DNA of 51,560 nt. Origin: CAYNFS01 sp964396685 (lineage in GTDB: Bacteria > Patescibacteriota > Doudnabacteria > UBA920 > 2-01-FULL-46-14). Where the stretch lies: the NCBI GenBank assembly GCA_964396685.1, contig CAYNFS010000009.1, forward strand, positions 1-51,560. The letters are read 5' to 3'. Every line of letters begins with the position of its first letter. The first letter of the stretch is position 1. The notes under the pieces are model-generated. The model did not search any database, was not told the DNA's origin, and saw only the letters and a list, made by a program, of their open reading frames with translations. Both the position numbers and the translations under genes were made by a program. Shown here piece by piece: positions 15,927 to 24,390 of the stretch.

Positions 15927-16988
15927 ATGTCTCTTTCAGACAGAATCTTCGGCAAATTTTCAAAGGACGTGGGGATTGACTTGGGTACGGCCAACACGCT
16001 TGTCTATGTCCGCGGCAAGGGGATCGTGATAAACGAACCATCGGTTGTGGCGCTTAACACCAAGACCAAGCAGATTTTGGCTATCGGCAATGAAGCCAAA
16101 AGAATGGTCGGCAAAACGCCTTCGCATATTGTGGCGACGCGTCCTCTGGTTGACGGCGTTATTTCGGATTTTGAGATTACCGAGCAGATGCTTCGGTATT
16201 TTATTGAGAAAGTCCACCAGCAGATTTTTAATTTTTTGTCCCGCCCGCGCGTCGTGATCGGGATCCCTTCCGGCGTTACGGAAGTGGAGAAACGAGCGGT
16301 GCAAGACGCGACGCTTAATGCCGGAGCGCGCATGGCTTTTTTGATAGAAGAGCCGATGGCGGCTGCGATTGGGGCGCGCCTTCCCGTGCAGGACGCTTCC
16401 GGCTCCATGGTGGTTGACATTGGCGGCGGGACGACGGAAATTGCCGTAATTTCTTTGGGAGGAATTGTGGTGAGCCGCAGCATTCGCGTGGCGGGAGATG
16501 AGATGAATGAAAATATCATCCATTTTGCCCGTGATGAATTTAACCTAATGCTTGGAGAGCGCACGGCAGAAGAAGTCAAGATCAAAATTGGATCGGCTTA
16601 CCCCATGAAAGAGCGCCTGGAAACCAAGATGCGCGGGCGGGATTTGGTGACCGGTCTTCCCAAAGAGGTCGCGGTAAATGACGAACAAGTCAGAATTGCC
16701 CTCGCCCGTTCCGTAAGAACCATTGTTAATTCAGTGAAGCAAGCGGTGGAGGAAACCCCACCCGAGCTTGTAGCCGACATAATGCAGCGGGGGATTGTTT
16801 TGGCAGGGGGAGGCGCATTGCTTCGCGGCATAGATCAGCTCTTACAGAGAGAAACGCAAATTCCGGTGCACATTGCGGACGATCCTTTGACCACGGTGGT
16901 GCGGGGCGCGGGTATAGTTTTGGAAGATTTGGAGACCCTGAAGGAAGTTTTGGTACTTACGGAATTTGAACAAATACCAAGACAATAA
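15927..16988 (+). CDS. mreB: Rod-shape actin homologue MreB (second paralogue)
   Basis: 353 residues from ATG 15927; an upstream TTG at 15921 would add two. Motifs: GIDLGTANT (16-24), a DIGGGTTEIA phosphate-2 loop and GGGALLRGI. It heads the canonical mreB-mreC-mreD-PBP2 order with gaps of 0-5 bp, so it is the likely elongasome MreB. It is nearer to standard bacterial MreB than the copy at 4502. Confidence 0.97.
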   Translation: MSLSDRIFGKFSKDVGIDLGTANTLVYVRGKGIVINEPSVVALNTKTKQILAIGNEAKRMVGKTPSHIVATRPLVDGVISDFEITEQMLRYFIEKVHQQIFNFLSRPRVVIGIPSGVTEVEKRAVQDATLNAGARMAFLIEEPMAAAIGARLPVQDASGSMVVDIGGGTTEIAVISLGGIVVSRSIRVAGDEMNENIIHFARDEFNLMLGERTAEEVKIKIGSAYPMKERLETKMRGRDLVTGLPKEVAVNDEQVRIALARSVRTIVNSVKQAVEETPPELVADIMQRGIVLAGGGALLRGIDQLLQRETQIPVHIADDPLTTVVRGAGIVLEDLETLKEVLVLTEFEQIPRQ

Positions 16989-16993
16989 AAGGC

Positions 16994-17785
16994 ATGTCTA
17001 CAGCGCTGGTTCAAATGTTAATTGCAGTCTTGGTACTCACCGGACTCATTTTTTTAAGCATTCTAGGTATCTTGAATCCTGTTTTAGATTGGGGAAGGGT
17101 TGTTTTTGATTTTTTGTCCTATCCTTTAGTTGGGATTCTAAACCGAGTGAATGATGTTTTTACATTGTTTTTTAAGCTTCGGAATCTGGCTGTTGAAAAC
17201 ATCATTTTAGGCCAACAGGTAGAGAAACTTTCTTCCGAACTTGCCGCTTTGGAGAGAGCTCGGCAAGAAAACCGGGTATTGCGGGAGGCGTTGAGTTTTC
17301 AAGGAGAGAGCGGATTGTCTTTGATTCCGGCCGAGATCATCGGCTGGGATTCTATGAGAACCGGCGAGAAAATTACTTTGAACCGCGGGCGCAGGCACGC
17401 GGTGTCGGAAGGGCAGGCGGTGCTTTCCACGGGGGGCGTTCTGGTGGGAGTGGTGACGGGAGTTTTTGAAAATACAAGCCAGATGGAGCTTATTACCTCT
17501 TCCAACGTTGCGGTAAATGCCGAAGCGGGCCAAGGCCCGGCCAGCGGTATTGTTCGGGGAGAACATGGGGTGGGGCTTCTTTTTGATCTCATTTCCCAAA
17601 ATGATATTGTCAAACCGGGGGATCGGGTTGTGACTTCCGGCCTAGGCGGGAGCTTTCCCAAAAATCTCCTGATTGGCGAGGTTGGAAAAATTTTAACCAC
17701 GGAATCAGAGCTTTTTCAAAAAGCCAGCATTATTCCGTCGGTTGATTTTCGAAAGTTGCGCATGGTATTCGTAATCAAGCCCTAG
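16994..17785 (+). CDS. mreC: Rod-shape-determining protein MreC
   Basis: 263 residues. A membrane segment (about 7-27), a coiled coil (about 60-92: LAVENIILGQQVEKLSSELA...) and two beta barrels follow, with the MreC marks IPAEIIGWD and VLSTGGVLVGVV and the late DRVVTSGLGGSFPKNLLIG. It forms the periplasmic scaffold that activates PBP2. It lies 5 bp after mreB and directly before mreD. Confidence 0.95.
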   Translation: MSTALVQMLIAVLVLTGLIFLSILGILNPVLDWGRVVFDFLSYPLVGILNRVNDVFTLFFKLRNLAVENIILGQQVEKLSSELAALERARQENRVLREALSFQGESGLSLIPAEIIGWDSMRTGEKITLNRGRRHAVSEGQAVLSTGGVLVGVVTGVFENTSQMELITSSNVAVNAEAGQGPASGIVRGEHGVGLLFDLISQNDIVKPGDRVVTSGLGGSFPKNLLIGEVGKILTTESELFQKASIIPSVDFRKLRMVFVIKP

Positions 17786-17789
17786 CCAG

Positions 17790-18293
17790 ATGAACAAAAA
17801 CCGCATATACGTAATTTGTTTCCTGATTCTCTTGTTTCTGCTGGAGATTTCAGCTTTGAGAGTTTTTGCGGGCGTTTCTTATCTTATTCCTCGCTTGGTC
17901 CTTCTTTTGGTGGTTGCATTCGCTTTGACCAGCTCTTTTGCCGCAACTTTGTGGTTTAGTTTTGCCGCAGGGATGCTTGCGGAGTTTTTTTCCGGCCGTT
18001 TTTTCGGCGCAATGGCTTTTGCCTACATCCTGGCCGGCATCTCCGTATATTTGCTTACCCGCAAGTTAACGGCCCAGGAGATCGGTTTTTACACCGGGGC
18101 GATTTTGGCCGTTTTGCAGACTTTGCTCTTTGGAATTTCAGTCTATATTTTTGGTCTGGTTGCCGGTTTGATAAATAGCGGGGAGGTTACAGAATTTCGC
18201 GAAATTTTCAATCAAAAACTGGTTTGGACTGCGCTCGTAAACATCGTGTTTTTTTACCCAGTCAGAGGAGTTTTCAGGCTCCTGCCAAAATAG
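17790..18293 (+). CDS. mreD: Rod-shape-determining protein MreD
   Basis: 167 residues with five to six membrane segments and a late FYPVRG. Primary sequence is weakly conserved in this family; position between mreC and PBP2, length and topology support the call. It bridges MreC with the RodA/PBP2 complex in the membrane. Confidence 0.88.
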   Translation: MNKNRIYVICFLILLFLLEISALRVFAGVSYLIPRLVLLLVVAFALTSSFAATLWFSFAAGMLAEFFSGRFFGAMAFAYILAGISVYLLTRKLTAQEIGFYTGAILAVLQTLLFGISVYIFGLVAGLINSGEVTEFREIFNQKLVWTALVNIVFFYPVRGVFRLLPK

Positions 18294-20270
18294 ATGCGCA
18301 ATCCATTCACACTCAAAAATACCATAGAGTCAAAAAATTTGGGACCGGCGGAAGACGCGGAGAGTTTGGATTTTGAGGAAAGTCTGATGGATCCGCAATC
18401 GCAGGCCGGTTTTGAACGAACTGGCGATCGTAAGTTTAAAACCGCGGCGCTCTGGTTTTTTTTGCTTCTGATTTTTGCCGGACTTTTCGGAAGGCTTTAC
18501 TATTTGGCGATAGCAAAGCACGATTATTACCGCAAGATCGCCGAAGGCAACCGCTTGCGCATAGAATACTTGTCAGCTCCCCGCGGGGCTATCTATGATT
18601 CGCAAGGTGAAGTTTTGGCCCAGAATAAGCCTAGTTTTGAGTTGGTCGCAAGCCCTTTGGACTTACCGCAAGATGAGGCGGAACTCAACGCGGAAATGGA
18701 GCAAGTTTCAGAAATTTTGGGGGTAGGTCCTGAAGAAATCCGTGAGAAAATCTTTGAGAGGTCAGTTGAGAGTCACGAATCAGTCTTGCTCAAACAGAAC
18801 TTAAACCGCGAACAAGCGCTGATATTTCACGAGCAAATCAACAAGCTTCCGGGATTTCGGGTGGTAAGCGCCCCAATTCGTGACTATAAGGACGCCGCGG
18901 TGTTTGCGCACGCGCTGGGATACGTTGGAAAAATCAATGCTCAAGAGTTTGAGCTTTTGGCAAGCGAGGGATATTTATTTAACGATTCGCTTGGCAAGAC
19001 CGGTGTAGAGCAGATTTACGAGACAGATCTGCGCGGTGAATTCGGGGAAAGACAGGTGGAAGTAGATGCAAAAGGTGTTGTCAAAAAGGTGTTTGGCGAA
19101 AAGGACCCTGTTCCGGGCAGCAATTTATATCTCAATATAGACGCGGGACTGCAAAAGAAGCTTTATGAAGCTTTGACAAAAAGGCTTGTTGCACTCACGA
19201 GAAAGAAAGCCGCGGCTATTGCAATGGATCCAAGATCAGGCCGAATTTTGGCTTTTTTGAGCCTGCCGAGTTTTGATAACAATTTGTTTGCCGAAGGAAT
19301 CAGTCCAGATGCCTATCAAAAGCTCATATCCGACAAAAACCAGCCGCTCTTTAACAGGGCGATTTCAGGGATCTACCCTCCCGGTTCAACCGTAAAACCA
19401 ATGGTAGCGGCTTCCGCCTTGCAGGAAGGGACGATAACGACCAGAACAATCATAGATGATCGGGGCTATATTGTGATACGAAATATTTACGGCGGCCCGG
19501 ATTATTATTTTTACGGATACGGGCGAAAAGCGCTGGGATTGATGGATGTACGGCGCGCGATCGAGCTTTCCTCCGACATCTTTTTCTATATCGTGGGCGG
19601 AGGTTACGATCCGGTTAATATCGCAGGTTTGGGTATCGAGAAACTTGCGGAGTATTATCGACAGTTTAAGCTGGGAAGCAGACTTGACATAGATTTGCCG
19701 GGAGAGGAAGAAGGCCTTGTCCCTGATCCAGAATGGAAGAGGGGGTATTTTGCAGAAGACCCGCTATCTGCCCGCTGGTATTTGGGAGATACTTATCATG
19801 TTTCAATCGGACAGGGCGATCTTTTGGTTACTCCGTTGCAGATTCTTTCTTGGACTGCAACGATCGCAAATGGCGGAAAAATTTATAAGCCATTTTTGGC
19901 AGACCGGATTCAAGATAATCAAGGGGAGCTGATTAGAAAGTTTGAACCAGAGATCGTGGGGGAACCGCAAATTGAGGCCCAATATTTAGGGGTTGTCCGC
20001 GAGGGGATGCGGCAGGCGGTGGTTTCCGGCACGGCCAGGTCTCTGAACAGTTTGCCAATAACTTCCGCGGGCAAAACCGGCACGGCCCAATTTGACGCAA
20101 GAAATCCCAACCGCACGCACGCCTGGTTTACGGCCTTTGCTCCGTATGAAGAGCCGCAAATTGCGATCGTGGTTCTTATAGAGGACGGAGGAGAGGGAGG
20201 AGTTAATTCCGTTCCCGTGGTGCGCGAAGTTTTGGACTGGTGGGCTAAGGAGAGGTATCTTAAGAAATAA
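18294..20270 (+). CDS. mrdA: Penicillin-binding protein 2 (class B transpeptidase)
   Basis: 658 residues. A cytoplasmic tail, one membrane segment (about 50-72), the pedestal domain with APRGAIYDSQGEVLAQNKPS and the transpeptidase domain. Active-site motifs are S-T-V-K with nucleophile Ser365, S-S-D (426-428, the usual PBP2 form of SxN) and K-T-G (594-596). It cross-links peptidoglycan during elongation. It starts immediately after the mreD stop. The usual partner rodA does not follow; a terminator and lexA do. Confidence 0.96.
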   Translation: MRNPFTLKNTIESKNLGPAEDAESLDFEESLMDPQSQAGFERTGDRKFKTAALWFFLLLIFAGLFGRLYYLAIAKHDYYRKIAEGNRLRIEYLSAPRGAIYDSQGEVLAQNKPSFELVASPLDLPQDEAELNAEMEQVSEILGVGPEEIREKIFERSVESHESVLLKQNLNREQALIFHEQINKLPGFRVVSAPIRDYKDAAVFAHALGYVGKINAQEFELLASEGYLFNDSLGKTGVEQIYETDLRGEFGERQVEVDAKGVVKKVFGEKDPVPGSNLYLNIDAGLQKKLYEALTKRLVALTRKKAAAIAMDPRSGRILAFLSLPSFDNNLFAEGISPDAYQKLISDKNQPLFNRAISGIYPPGSTVKPMVAASALQEGTITTRTIIDDRGYIVIRNIYGGPDYYFYGYGRKALGLMDVRRAIELSSDIFFYIVGGGYDPVNIAGLGIEKLAEYYRQFKLGSRLDIDLPGEEEGLVPDPEWKRGYFAEDPLSARWYLGDTYHVSIGQGDLLVTPLQILSWTATIANGGKIYKPFLADRIQDNQGELIRKFEPEIVGEPQIEAQYLGVVREGMRQAVVSGTARSLNSLPITSAGKTGTAQFDARNPNRTHAWFTAFAPYEEPQIAIVVLIEDGGEGGVNSVPVVREVLDWWAKERYLKK

Positions 20271-20292
20271 CCCAGCCATCGGTTGAGTTATT
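20266..20292 (+). terminator. Terminator hairpin after mrdA
   Basis: AATAACCCAGCC, a 3-nt loop and GGTTGAGTTATT pair with one mismatch and one G-U. The hairpin overlaps the mrdA stop. A nearly identical hairpin closes the defence operon at 26120-26146. Confidence 0.7.
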
Positions 20293-20315
20293 TGCATTTA
20301 TCCACAGCCTGATTA

Positions 20316-20344
20316 TTGACCCGACTAAATAGTCGGGTTATTAT
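20316..20344 (+). promoter_or_regulatory. lexA promoter with a palindromic operator
   Basis: TTGACC (20316-20321), a 17-bp spacer and TATTAT (20339-20344). CCCGACTA-AA-TAGTCGGG (20320-20337) is an inverted repeat with 8-bp arms filling the spacer, where a repressor would block RNA polymerase. The predicted transcription start (about 20351) coincides with the lexA ATG, so the mRNA would be leaderless. The palindrome is a candidate LexA box of this lineage; it is unlike the E. coli and Bacillus boxes. Confidence 0.7.
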
Positions 20345-20350
20345 GTATCC

Positions 20351-20989
20351 ATGAAAAATCCCATAACTAAGAGGCAAAAACAGCTTTTAGACATAATTTA
20401 CAGATTCATTGAAAATACAGGGTACCCGCCAACTCTTGAGGAAATGCGCAAAAATCTAGGTGTTTCTTCAAATCAGTCGGTTTTGGATTTGCTTTATAAC
20501 CTGGAAAAAAGGCAGGTAATCAAGAAAAATGAGGGCGCTGCGAGGGGGATTACAATTTTACCCTTGGGTTACGAGGTCTTAAACGAGGAGCCCTTGGTGC
20601 CAGCGGTTGGTACTACTTCTGCCGGTCAGTTCATGGAAGCTATCGAGATTACCGGCCAATGGCAGCAGATGTCTGGTGAAGTAGCTAGATTGCAAAGCGA
20701 TGTATATATTCTAAAGATTTCTGGTGATTCCATGATTAATGCCGGTATCAATGACGGGGATTTAGTGCTGGTTCAAAAACAAAATGAGTTTTATTCCGGC
20801 GACGTCGTGGTAGCGCAGATTCCGGAAGGCACTACCGTAAAACGGTTTATTTCCGACGACAAGCCCCCTTATGTTTACCTCAAACCGGAAAATCCGGCCT
20901 ATCAAAATATCCGATTTTCAGAAGATATGAGGATGGAGGGGAAAGTCATCGGGATTTTGCGAAACAGTAAAGTAGCCCCGATCAAATAA
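20351..20989 (+). CDS. lexA: LexA-type SOS repressor
   Basis: 212 residues. An N-terminal winged helix (TKRQKQLLDIIYRFIENTGY, PPTLEEMRKNLGV) is followed by the S24 peptidase domain with nucleophile Ser127 (ISGDSM) and Lys164 (GTTVKRF). The self-cleavage bond is probably Ala91-Gly92 (TTSAGQF). LexA represses damage-inducible genes and self-cleaves on RecA filaments. It lies 4 bp before a restriction-modification gene, so the promoter above probably also drives that operon. Confidence 0.93.
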   Translation: MKNPITKRQKQLLDIIYRFIENTGYPPTLEEMRKNLGVSSNQSVLDLLYNLEKRQVIKKNEGAARGITILPLGYEVLNEEPLVPAVGTTSAGQFMEAIEITGQWQQMSGEVARLQSDVYILKISGDSMINAGINDGDLVLVQKQNEFYSGDVVVAQIPEGTTVKRFISDDKPPYVYLKPENPAYQNIRFSEDMRMEGKVIGILRNSKVAPIK

Positions 20990-20993
20990 TTTT

Positions 20994-22949
20994 ATGCCCA
21001 CGAAAAAACCAAACAAAGCCAAAGAAATTATCAGCAAAATTTTTCGCGGTGAGGAAACTGCTCACGGCCTGAAAGAATTTGATGGCATGGACTTGGAAGC
21101 CGCCTTGTCTATCACCGAAGACGAACCCGGCCGTTTTTTTGTTAAAGACCAAAAATCAGGCAAACCGCGTCTGGTGTGGGACGAGAAAAAGCAGGCCGGA
21201 AAGCCGGAAGAGATTGTTAGGCAATTATGGCTTTATAAACTTGAAAAACATTATGGCTATCCCTATGACAGGATGGACGTCGAAAAGAGCATAACCTTTG
21301 GTCGTGAAATTCACGATAAAGCTGCGGATATAGTTGTTTACAAAAAAGATAAAATCACTCCCTATATAATTTTGGAAGTTAAAAGTCCGAGCGAAAAGAA
21401 AGCCATTGACCAGCTGAAAAGTTATCTCAACTCCGAAGGTTGCGAAATTGGGATTTGGTCAAACGGCATAGAGCGGATTATTTTATACCGGCCGTATCCC
21501 AAGGAATTTGAGGATTCGCTAAGTGACCTCCCACAGGTCAACCAAAGCATTGACGATCTGTTTGAAATAAAAAGGACTTGGGGTGAGCTTACTCCCAAGT
21601 TTGATTTTGTGCAGATTGTCAAACACATAGAGGAATTGGCTCTGGCTGGTTCGGGCGCCAATGTCCTTGAGGAAAGATTCAGAGTGCTGTACGGAAAACT
21701 GTATAAGGAGCAACTGGCGCGGGAGCGGCGCAAGGGCGAGGAAGTGATTTTCAAAAAATATCGCGATCCGGAAAAAACTTACGAGGTCGTCAATGACGAG
21801 CTTTTCAAAAACGCGATAAAAGAATGGCCGGACACTTTTGAGCCCTCGGACAGGATCAGATTATCGCCGGATCGGCTCAATGTCTGCGTGCCGTTTTTGG
21901 AAAAAGTGCGGCTTTTTGAAATCGGCCAGGGCGAATATGAGATCATTGACAGCGCGTTTGAGTATCTCATTACCGAGGTTTCCAAGGGCAAAAAAGGGCA
22001 GTACTTTACTCCGCGGCACGTCATCAAAATGTGCGTCAAGATGCTCGATCCCAAAGAAAACGAATTTATGATAGATCCGGCTTGCGGGTCAGGCGGGTTT
22101 CTTTTGCATGCCATGTATCATGTTTGGGAGGACTTGAAAACTGAATCTGCGAAAAAAGAGTATGCCGCAAAGTATCTCTTTGGCCTGGATTTTGACGACA
22201 ATATGAGACGGATTTCCCAGGCGCTGATGCTTATAGCCGGCGATGGCAGGCATCATATTTTCAAACGGGATTCGCTTGATGCCAGGGACTGGTCCCGTCC
22301 GGAAAGCGAGGACGCGCGAGTGGCTCTGCGGCAGCTTCTCCTAAAGCTCGATAGTCTGTCGGATGAAAAAGATAACAATTTGACGTTCCGCAAATTGAAC
22401 TTTGATTTGCTGATGACCAATCCTCCTTTTGCCGGAGAAAATCCAGATATTGGATTGTTGCGCCAGTATGAGCTTGCACGAAAAGATGGCGGTAAGCTTC
22501 GTAACAATGTTGAGCGGCATATTTTGTTTATCGAGCGGACTCTGGATATGATCCGTCCCGGCGGCCGCATGGCCATAGTTTTGCCGCAGGGAGTTTTGAA
22601 TAATACCAATATGCAATATATCCGCGAGTGGCTGTTTGATAAAGCCAGAATCTTGGCAGTTGTGGGGCTCCACGGAAACACTTTCAAGCCGCATACCGGC
22701 ACAAAGACTTCTGTTTTATTTTTGCAGAAATGGGGCGGAGAAGCAGGAGAGCGGCAGAAAGACTATCCAATTTTCATGGCCGTATCCAAACGCGGCGGGA
22801 AAGACAATTCAGGGGGCTATGTCTACAAAAAAGACACGAAAGGAAACTACGCGACTGACAGCAGGGGCCGAAAGGTCCTCGATCACGACCTCGGCGAAAT
22901 CGCGGAAGGGTTTTTGAAGTTTGCGATGGACAATAAACTCAGCATATGA
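20994..22949 (+). CDS. hsdM: Nuclease-methyltransferase fusion of a type I/IIB-like restriction system
   Basis: 651 residues. The N-terminal domain (about 60-190) resembles the type I restriction R N-terminal nuclease fold: EEIVRQLWL, then Asp112 (AADIV), Glu128-x-Lys130 (ILEVKS) and a Q-x-x-x-Y motif (QLKSY). The rest is an N6-adenine methyltransferase of the HsdM type with QYFTPRHV, DPACGSGGF (361-369) and NPPF (476-479). No HsdR helicase is seen. The size and architecture recall BcgI-like type IIB RM subunits, which act with a separate S subunit. Alternatively it is an HsdM with a non-cleaving R-like domain. A 4-bp overlap couples it to the NYN gene. Confidence 0.9.
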   Translation: MPTKKPNKAKEIISKIFRGEETAHGLKEFDGMDLEAALSITEDEPGRFFVKDQKSGKPRLVWDEKKQAGKPEEIVRQLWLYKLEKHYGYPYDRMDVEKSITFGREIHDKAADIVVYKKDKITPYIILEVKSPSEKKAIDQLKSYLNSEGCEIGIWSNGIERIILYRPYPKEFEDSLSDLPQVNQSIDDLFEIKRTWGELTPKFDFVQIVKHIEELALAGSGANVLEERFRVLYGKLYKEQLARERRKGEEVIFKKYRDPEKTYEVVNDELFKNAIKEWPDTFEPSDRIRLSPDRLNVCVPFLEKVRLFEIGQGEYEIIDSAFEYLITEVSKGKKGQYFTPRHVIKMCVKMLDPKENEFMIDPACGSGGFLLHAMYHVWEDLKTESAKKEYAAKYLFGLDFDDNMRRISQALMLIAGDGRHHIFKRDSLDARDWSRPESEDARVALRQLLLKLDSLSDEKDNNLTFRKLNFDLLMTNPPFAGENPDIGLLRQYELARKDGGKLRNNVERHILFIERTLDMIRPGGRMAIVLPQGVLNNTNMQYIREWLFDKARILAVVGLHGNTFKPHTGTKTSVLFLQKWGGEAGERQKDYPIFMAVSKRGGKDNSGGYVYKKDTKGNYATDSRGRKVLDHDLGEIAEGFLKFAMDNKLSI

Positions 22950-23491
22950 AACCGCACTCCGCAACGATAGCGTATATAGACGGATCGAATCTGCACAAAG
23001 GTGTCGCGTCTTTGGGTTGGAAACTGGATTACAAAGTATTCCGCCGATGGTTGGAGCAGAAGTATGGAATCGCCGCCGTTTATCTTTTCATCGGCTTGAT
23101 ACCTGCAAATAAGAATCTCTATACTTGTCTTCAGGAGTACGGATACATTCTAGTGTATAAAGAGGTGACATATGACGGAGACGGAAAAGTCAAAGGCAAT
23201 TGCGACGCCGACCTGGTACTCAAAGCGACGCAAGATTACTATGAAGGCCGCTTAGGCCGCGCCGTATTAGTCGCCGGGGACGGAGATTACAGCGGGCTTG
23301 TTGCGTTTTTGAAAGAACGCGGTGTTTTTCAAACACTGCTCTGTCCCAACAACAATTGTTCATTCCTTTTACGCAAGCTTAATATCGCGATTGTGTACCT
23401 CAATGCGCTACGCGGAAAGCTGGAATTAAGAGGCCGAAAAGAAAAAGCCCCCGATACGGGCGCACCCATACAAGGGTCTTCTTCATCGTGA
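22946..23491 (+). CDS. NYN (PIN-like) domain RNase
   Basis: 181 residues; ATGA overlap with hsdM. Acidic residues of the NYN/LabA fold are present: Asp12 in YIDGSNL, Asp87 and Asp89 in CDADLVLKA, and Asp112/Asp114 in AGDGDYSG. The family includes metal-dependent RNases and regulators. Inside a restriction-modification operon it may act on RNA during defence, but this is inference. The last 15 residues (PDTGAPIQGSSSS region) look added and may derive from a palindromic element. Confidence 0.85.
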   Translation: MKPHSATIAYIDGSNLHKGVASLGWKLDYKVFRRWLEQKYGIAAVYLFIGLIPANKNLYTCLQEYGYILVYKEVTYDGDGKVKGNCDADLVLKATQDYYEGRLGRAVLVAGDGDYSGLVAFLKERGVFQTLLCPNNNCSFLLRKLNIAIVYLNALRGKLELRGRKEKAPDTGAPIQGSSSS

Positions 23492-23536
23492 TAAGAAAAG
23501 TATACACCCGCACTTTACGCCCGTCAAGAGCAAGCT

Positions 23537-23602
23537 ATGCACAACTCCAAAGGCCGCAAAGTACTCGATCACGATCCAAAATCCAACTCGAATAACTTTT
23601 TT
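23537..23602 (+). pseudogene. Remnant of an hsdM 3' end
   Basis: GRKVLDHD is encoded here and also at the end of hsdM (about 22869-22892), with four synonymous differences and no amino-acid change. The remnant is in frame with the following gene but lacks the rest of the HsdM tail (GEIAEGFLKFA). It looks like the scar of a second or earlier hsdM, with the NYN gene placed between. The purely synonymous divergence means it is not a recent copy of the neighbouring gene. Confidence 0.6.
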
Positions 23603-24385
23603 ATGTCTTATTACTCTGTTAGAGAAGAGCAACTTATAAAAGAATTACAATTGCTAGAGAAAACCTCGCATCCTGTAGTAAAAGGAAACCATTTAGAAGG
23701 ATTGCTGAAAAAAACTCTACAAGAGGAACTTCCGAGGAAATATTCAGTCGGGAGCGGTTTTGTAATTGGTTTAGCAAAACAAAGTAAAGATTATACACCA
23801 ATAGAAGCAGAGTATACGATATTTCGAAGTAAAGAGATGGATGTCATAATTTTTGACGAATTCCAGAACACCCGTCCATTAAAACTTGGTGAGAAAAGCG
23901 ATTTTTACGTTGAGGCCGTAAAAGCGGTGATAGCAGTAAAAAGAAGAATAGACAAAACCGAATTGATAAAAGCAAAAGGGAATATTCTCGATAATCTTAT
24001 ATCTGCTAAGAAAATATTGCCTCATTCTTTTCGCATGCCTGTCTCATCATCTAGGGAAGGGTTCGATGTCAGCGGGACAGTTGCAGCCGAACCAATAATA
24101 AGTATCGGATTTGGATATGAAGGAATAAATTTATCTGATGTTAAAAAATATCTAGATCAGGCAAGAACTAATGTAGCTGCGAAAGAGGGATGTTATTGGT
24201 ACGATATCTTTCCTGATATAATTGCGATCTTAGGTAAAGGAATTTTGTATCTGAATAATCAGAAATACAAGCTGTTAAGTAGCAAAGAGAAAGCTCTGGA
24301 GGATTTTTTTGCTCAACTTTTATTAAGGCTTGATAATAGAGAGAATTATATTGCTGGAGTATCAAATTACAGTAACTATCTTTAG
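23603..24385 (+). CDS. DUF6602-like protein, possibly an inactivated nuclease fold
   Basis: 260 residues from ATG 23603; ATG 23537 would add 22 residues that belong to the hsdM remnant. The pattern KGNHLEGLLKKTLQEELPRK, YSVGSGFVIG, MDVIIFD and VEAVKAVIAVKRRI follows the DUF6602 family, which probably has a PD-(D/E)xK fold. The usual E-x-K appears as A111-V-K113, so one catalytic acid may be missing. It is AT-rich compared with hsdM. Position between NYN and hsdS suggests a role in the same defence operon. Assignment is from remembered motifs only. Confidence 0.6.
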   Translation: MSYYSVREEQLIKELQLLEKTSHPVVKGNHLEGLLKKTLQEELPRKYSVGSGFVIGLAKQSKDYTPIEAEYTIFRSKEMDVIIFDEFQNTRPLKLGEKSDFYVEAVKAVIAVKRRIDKTELIKAKGNILDNLISAKKILPHSFRMPVSSSREGFDVSGTVAAEPIISIGFGYEGINLSDVKKYLDQARTNVAAKEGCYWYDIFPDIIAILGKGILYLNNQKYKLLSSKEKALEDFFAQLLLRLDNRENYIAGVSNYSNYL

Positions 24386-24390
24386 TTGCC

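Noticed and set aside
16004..16585. Long open frames antisense to mreB and similar ones antisense to the first mreB and dnaB
   Set aside because: They mirror conserved genes, show no family signature or promoter, and result from codon bias of the true strand.
20320..20337. Hairpin before lexA as a terminator of mrdA
   Set aside because: The mrdA terminator lies earlier (20266-20292); this palindrome lies exactly between -35 and -10, so an operator is more likely.
23537..23602. Start of the DUF6602-like protein at 23537
   Set aside because: The first 22 codons copy the hsdM tail; the family-like N-terminus begins at ATG 23603.
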